Below are positions 38,784-41,452 of a stretch of DNA of 41,452 nt, piece after piece. The translations under genes were made by a program, and so were the position numbers. Each line of letters begins with the position of its first letter. Position 1 is the stretch's first letter. The stretch is taken from positions 1 to 41,452 of the forward strand of contig NZ_CAJTUX010000018.1 in assembly GCF_910579365.1 (NCBI RefSeq), written 5' to 3'. The notes beneath the pieces are model-generated. The model made no database searches and was not told the DNA's origin. It saw nothing but the letters and a program-made list of their open reading frames with translations. Origin of the DNA: an uncultured Oscillibacter sp. (lineage in GTDB: Bacteria; Bacillota; Clostridia; Oscillospirales; Oscillospiraceae).

Positions 38784-38969
38784 TCACGTCCCGCCATCCT
38801 CGTCCTCGCGCAGGTTATCCAGAGCTACCCGGACGGCCTCAACGACAAAGGCAGAGAAGGTGCAGTCTGTTCCGCGAATGGCGGTTTCTACCTCCTCAAT
38901 CAGGTCATTGGGAAAACGAACGGATTTGTTCGTGGAAGAGGGATTCTTGGGAATTTTGAATTTTCTCAT
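38784..38969 (-). CDS. Ribbon-helix-helix (CopG/Arc-type) regulator
   Basis: A 61-residue DNA-binding protein. A basic N-terminus MRKFKIPKNPSSTNK is followed by the beta strand KSVRFP, helix A NDLIEEVETAIRG and helix B FSAFVVEAVRVALDNLRED, the RHH pattern. It resembles the antitoxin-type or plasmid CopG-like repressors, but no toxin gene overlaps it. The ATG at 38969 has a modest GGGGTG site; an in-frame extension to 39161 runs through the AT-rich operator region and is rejected. Two palindromes upstream suggest autoregulation. Confidence 0.8.
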   Translation of the reverse strand: MRKFKIPKNPSSTNKSVRFPNDLIEEVETAIRGTDCTFSAFVVEAVRVALDNLREDEDGGT

Positions 38970-38981
38970 TTCACACCCCGT

Positions 38982-39024
38982 GCAATACAAAATTATTGCT
39001 GTCTTGTAATACATAGGGTATTGC
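38982..39024. promoter_or_regulatory. Tandem palindromic operators upstream of the RHH gene
   Basis: Site 1 is GCAATA (38982-38987) with TATTGC (38994-38999). Site 2 is GTAATA (39006-39011) with TATTGC (39019-39024). Centres are about 24-25 bp apart, just upstream of the RHH start. An AT-rich TATAAT (39049-39054) for the divergent gene lies next to them. Confidence 0.65.
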
Positions 39025-39100
39025 AATTTTTGCCGAATTGATGCATTATATAATATAAAACAAAACATAGCACAAATAAAAACTTGCTGAGGTGATCGAA

Positions 39101-39421
39101 ATGGAAGAAGCGCCCCATTGCTACCTGCGTCTTTACAACGCCGTCTCGGACGCGTTGACATTGATGGACGAGATGAATTTCGGCGCGGCCGGGGACGTCC
39201 TGATCGAGGGAATGCTCTGGGCCAGAAAGCTGTGCGAAGAGGAGCGGAAGGGAGAGCTGACCCTGGAAACGGAACTCAAGGCGTGGCTGCGCACGGGCGG
39301 GGAAATGCTGCGCCTGGAGGATATCCCGGACCTGCCGCTGGAGGAAGCGGAGACCAGGGAAATCGCGGAAATCCGGGCCAGGGTCAAGGCCCTGATGGAG
39401 GATGCCAAGAAGAAAATCTGA
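39101..39421 (+). CDS. 106-residue soluble protein, unknown
   Basis: An acidic, helix-rich protein: CYLRLYNAVSDALTLMDEMNF, then VLIEGMLWARKLCEEE and a Glu/Lys-rich C-terminal helix REIAEIRARVKALMEDAKKK, each written within its helix. The ATG at 39101 follows AGGTGA by five bases; a GTG at 39092 overlaps that site. It is divergent from the RHH gene across the tandem operators, so both may be controlled by that regulator. I recognise no family. Confidence 0.75.
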   Translation: MEEAPHCYLRLYNAVSDALTLMDEMNFGAAGDVLIEGMLWARKLCEEERKGELTLETELKAWLRTGGEMLRLEDIPDLPLEEAETREIAEIRARVKALMEDAKKKI

Positions 39422-39447
39422 CCGCCCCTCCCCGGGCGGATACGCGA

Positions 39448-39476
39448 AAAAGGCGGAGCTGAACGCTTCGCCTTTT
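39448..39476. terminator. Bidirectional terminator between 106-residue gene and PLP enzyme
   Basis: A 12-bp stem (39448-39459 with 39465-39476, one G-U pair) flanked by an A run on the left and ending in TTTT on the right; a CCGCCC/GGGCGG hairpin lies just before it (39422-39439). Confidence 0.82.
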
Positions 39477-39487
39477 CCTATTCCGAT

Positions 39488-40963
39488 TTACAGGTTTTTC
39501 AGCACGCCGCTCTCCTCGTTGAAGGCGTCGATGAGGGCGTCCAGGTCCTTGGCCTGGGCGTGGACGGCGTCCCAGGTGCCCTCGGTGTCGTACCACAGGG
39601 CGTTGAGCTCGTGCATGTCTCTGCCCTGCTGCTCCACCCAGGTGTAGTATTTCAGGTTGTGGACCCGCTTGCGGTCCGCGTAGGTCAGCTCCATCATGCT
39701 GTCGGTCTTCAGGCCCAGAACGTGAAGGTTATGGTCCAGCCGGGCCTCGGCGGAGGTGTACGCGCCGTGCAGGTCGTGGAGCTCCTGAATCCGGCTTCCG
39801 TACATGGCGGCGGAGTCCGTCAGCACGGTGCCCACCACGTCCCGGTCCGTGAACTCGTAGTACTTGGCCATCTTGATGCAGCAAAGCACGTTGGCGATGC
39901 CGGAGATGCCAAGCCACGTCAGCTTTTCCACCAGCGCGGGGTCCAGCTTCAGGGTGTTGAGAAGGTAGTCCTGCCCCTCGGGGGTGTTGAAGAGGCGCAG
40001 GAGGCGCTGGGAGTCCTCGTCGTCAATGGCGATGGCCAGATCCGTGTTCTTCACGTTGTGAATCCAGGGGATGTGCTTGTCGCCGATGCCCTCGATCCGG
40101 TGGCCGCCGAAGCCGTTGTTGAGAATCGTGGGGCACTGGAGCGCCTCGCCCACGCCCAGCTTGAGAAGGGGATAGCGCTCCTTGAGCAGGTCGCCGGTGC
40201 TCATGGTTCCGGCGGAGCCTGAGGTGAAGCAGGCCCCGGCGAAGCGGTCCCCGGGGCGCTTGACGGCCTCGAAGAGGTCCGCCAGGGCGAAGCCGGTGAC
40301 GTTGTAGTGCCAGAGGGGGTTGCCCATCTCCTCAAACTGGTTGAAGATCATATACTGGGGGTCCTGCTTGAGCTCGTTGGTCTTGTCGAAAATCTCCTTG
40401 ACGTTGGACTCGCAGCCCGGGGTGGCGATGACCTCGGCCCCGATCTCGTGGAGCCAGTCGAACCGCTCCTGGCTCATCTCGGCAGGGAGGATGGCCACGC
40501 CCTGGGCCCCCAGCAGCTTGGAGTTAAAGGCGCCGCCCCGGCAGTAGTTGCCGGTGGAGGGCCAGACGGCCTTGTGGACGTCCACGTCGAACTGCCCCGT
40601 CACCAGCCGGGGGGCCAGGCAGCCGAAGGACGCGCCCACCTTGTGGCAGCCCGTGGGAAACCACTTGCCCGCCATGGCGATGATGCGGCAGGGCACGCCG
40701 GTGAGCTCCGGGGGAAGCTCGATGTAGTTGGGCACCTCCTGGAAAAGGCCGCCGGACTCCTTGGCCTCGTTCTTCCAGGTGATGCGGAAGAGGTTCAGGG
40801 GATTCACGTCCCAAAGGCCCACGTCCTTCAGCTTGTCCCGGACCTTGCCGGGGATGGTCTCCGGGTGCTGCATCTGGGAGATGGTGGGGATGAGGATATT
40901 CTGCTCCCGGGCCTTTTTCAGGTTGTGCTCCAGTCCTTGCTTGTTGATGGTAAGATCGATCAT
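39488..40963 (-). CDS. Fold-type II PLP-dependent enzyme (cysteine synthase/lyase-like)
   Basis: A 491-residue PLP enzyme of the tryptophan-synthase-beta superfamily. TGCHKVGASFG gives the Schiff-base Lys108, NYCRGGAFNSK and the glycine-rich FTSGSAGTMSTGD form the phosphate cup, and NGFGGHRIEGIGD lies in the C-terminal half. It is longer than cysteine synthase (about 310 residues). Members act as ammonia-lyases, desulfhydrases or synthases on amino acids; the exact substrate is not decidable here. AGGAGG lies nine bases before the ATG. It starts one base after the upstream PAS-HTH regulator ends. Confidence 0.87.
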   Translation of the reverse strand: MIDLTINKQGLEHNLKKAREQNILIPTISQMQHPETIPGKVRDKLKDVGLWDVNPLNLFRITWKNEAKESGGLFQEVPNYIELPPELTGVPCRIIAMAGKWFPTGCHKVGASFGCLAPRLVTGQFDVDVHKAVWPSTGNYCRGGAFNSKLLGAQGVAILPAEMSQERFDWLHEIGAEVIATPGCESNVKEIFDKTNELKQDPQYMIFNQFEEMGNPLWHYNVTGFALADLFEAVKRPGDRFAGACFTSGSAGTMSTGDLLKERYPLLKLGVGEALQCPTILNNGFGGHRIEGIGDKHIPWIHNVKNTDLAIAIDDEDSQRLLRLFNTPEGQDYLLNTLKLDPALVEKLTWLGISGIANVLCCIKMAKYYEFTDRDVVGTVLTDSAAMYGSRIQELHDLHGAYTSAEARLDHNLHVLGLKTDSMMELTYADRKRVHNLKYYTWVEQQGRDMHELNALWYDTEGTWDAVHAQAKDLDALIDAFNEESGVLKNL

Positions 40964-40964
40964 G

Positions 40965-41452
40965 TCAGCTGCCCTCCTGTTTATTCATGTCAATATAGGA
41001 ATACAACGTGTACTTGGAGATACCGAAATATTTGGCAACCTTGTCGCCGGACTTGGTGATGAGGAACGCCCCGTTCTGGCTGAGGAACTGGATGGCCTTC
41101 ACCTTGTCGTCCTTGTTCATGACGGCGGCGGGCTTGCCGACCAGCGCCACGGACTGCTGGATGAGCTCGTCCAGCAGGTCGCTGACGTTGGTGATCTTCT
41201 CCGGTTCGGAGGGGACCTCCTCCCCGGTGGAAGTCAGGTTGCGCAGGGCCTCCTCCATCAAAATAAGGCGGGAGATGTCGTAATTGATGGACAGGATGGC
41301 AGAGACCCGGCCCTTCCGGTCCCGGATGTAGACGGTGGAGGATTTCAAAATCTTTCCGTCCGGGGTCTTGGTGAGATAGCAGAGGTGGTCGCGGGGCTCC
41401 GGGTCCTGGGTCCGCAGCTGTTCCATCACCACGGTGGACGCGCCGTCCCCCA
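40965..41452 (-). CDS. YheO/DauR-type PAS-HTH regulator, 5' partial
   Basis: The C-terminal 160 or so residues of a transcriptional regulator with a YheO-like PAS domain (KSSTVYIRDRKGRVSAILSIN, in its strand order) and a C-terminal HTH (SGDKVAKYFGISKYTLYSYI). DauR, a studied relative, controls D-arginine catabolism. The frame is open through the window end, so the N-terminus is missing. Its tight coupling to the PLP enzyme suggests it senses an amino acid or derivative that the enzyme handles. Confidence 0.87.
   Translation of the reverse strand, partial: GDGASTVVMEQLRTQDPEPRDHLCYLTKTPDGKILKSSTVYIRDRKGRVSAILSINYDISRLILMEEALRNLTSTGEEVPSEPEKITNVSDLLDELIQQSVALVGKPAAVMNKDDKVKAIQFLSQNGAFLITKSGDKVAKYFGISKYTLYSYIDMNKQEGS

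Noticed and set aside
38784..38969. RHH protein as the antitoxin of the 28-residue peptide (type II system)
   Set aside because: The two genes lie on opposite strands with separate promoters and a palindrome between them, and type II toxins are larger soluble enzymes; an RNA antitoxin fits better.
38969..39161. N-terminal extension of the RHH protein
   Set aside because: The extension is translated from the AT-rich promoter and operator region, has no RHH homology and overlaps the divergent gene.

Overview
The window reads as a high-GC, anaerobic, endospore-forming member of the Clostridia, most likely Oscillospiraceae (Oscillibacter/Flavonifractor-like). This is inferred from sporulation genes (yqfC, yqfD, ylbJ, spoVAC, a DacF-type carboxypeptidase), a biotin-dependent Na+-translocating decarboxylase operon, and GC-rich codon use combined with Gram-positive style AGGAGG ribosome sites and SigA promoters. 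The gene content is mostly chromosomal housekeeping. I saw no rRNA, tRNA, CRISPR array, insertion sequence or prophage.

Layout. 1-2.6 kb: two convergent neurotransmitter:sodium symporter (NSS) paralogues. 2.8-5.2 kb: a small lipase-like hydrolase, ispE, and sfsA facing ispE. 5.4-9.0 kb: an operon for the oxaloacetate decarboxylase sodium pump (gamma, separate biotin carrier, beta, alpha) ending in a 48-residue protein and a strong terminator. 9.0-10.9 kb: a PadR regulator with a HAAS-domain membrane protein and a membrane-anchored partner, driven from a promoter buried in a perfect palindrome. 11-14 kb: a CDF metal exporter, a cysteine-rich zinc-ribbon protein and YlbJ. 14-17 kb: yqfC-yqfD-phoH-ybeY. 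17.3-22.2 kb: a small membrane protein, recD2, an XRE regulator, comFC and mreB. 22.2-22.4 kb: a dense hairpin array containing a duplicated 28-nt element. 22.4-25.6 kb: a DUF4298 protein, a CmpB-type membrane protein, hemW and a solitary spoVAC. 25.6-30.7 kb: a PilZ protein, a DUF4358 lipoprotein, an ATP-grasp ligase, a PEBP protein and an NCS2 permease. 30.7-34.0 kb: a tightly overlapping comEA / response regulator / histidine kinase / GerM-lipoprotein operon. 34.2-38.4 kb: D,D-carboxypeptidase, nitroreductase, ThrH and DUF1015. 38.4-38.75 kb: a compact module that looks like a type I toxin-antitoxin locus. 38.8-41.4 kb: a ribbon-helix-helix protein with tandem operators, a divergent unknown gene, and a PLP enzyme coupled to a YheO/DauR-like regulator cut by the window end.

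The most interesting region is 38398-38716. It holds a 28-residue hydrophobic peptide gene with a consensus SD and a perfect TTGACA-17-TATAAT promoter. It faces a second perfect TTGACA-17-TATAAT promoter on the other strand, whose short transcript would overlap the 3' end of the peptide mRNA. Neither the peptide nor the RNA is a feature that standard gene calling would normally report. Other points worth attention are a histidine kinase whose expected start codon is out of frame, two tandem palindromes at the RHH gene, the PadR palindrome/promoter, the hairpin array after mreB, and the small last gene of the decarboxylase operon.
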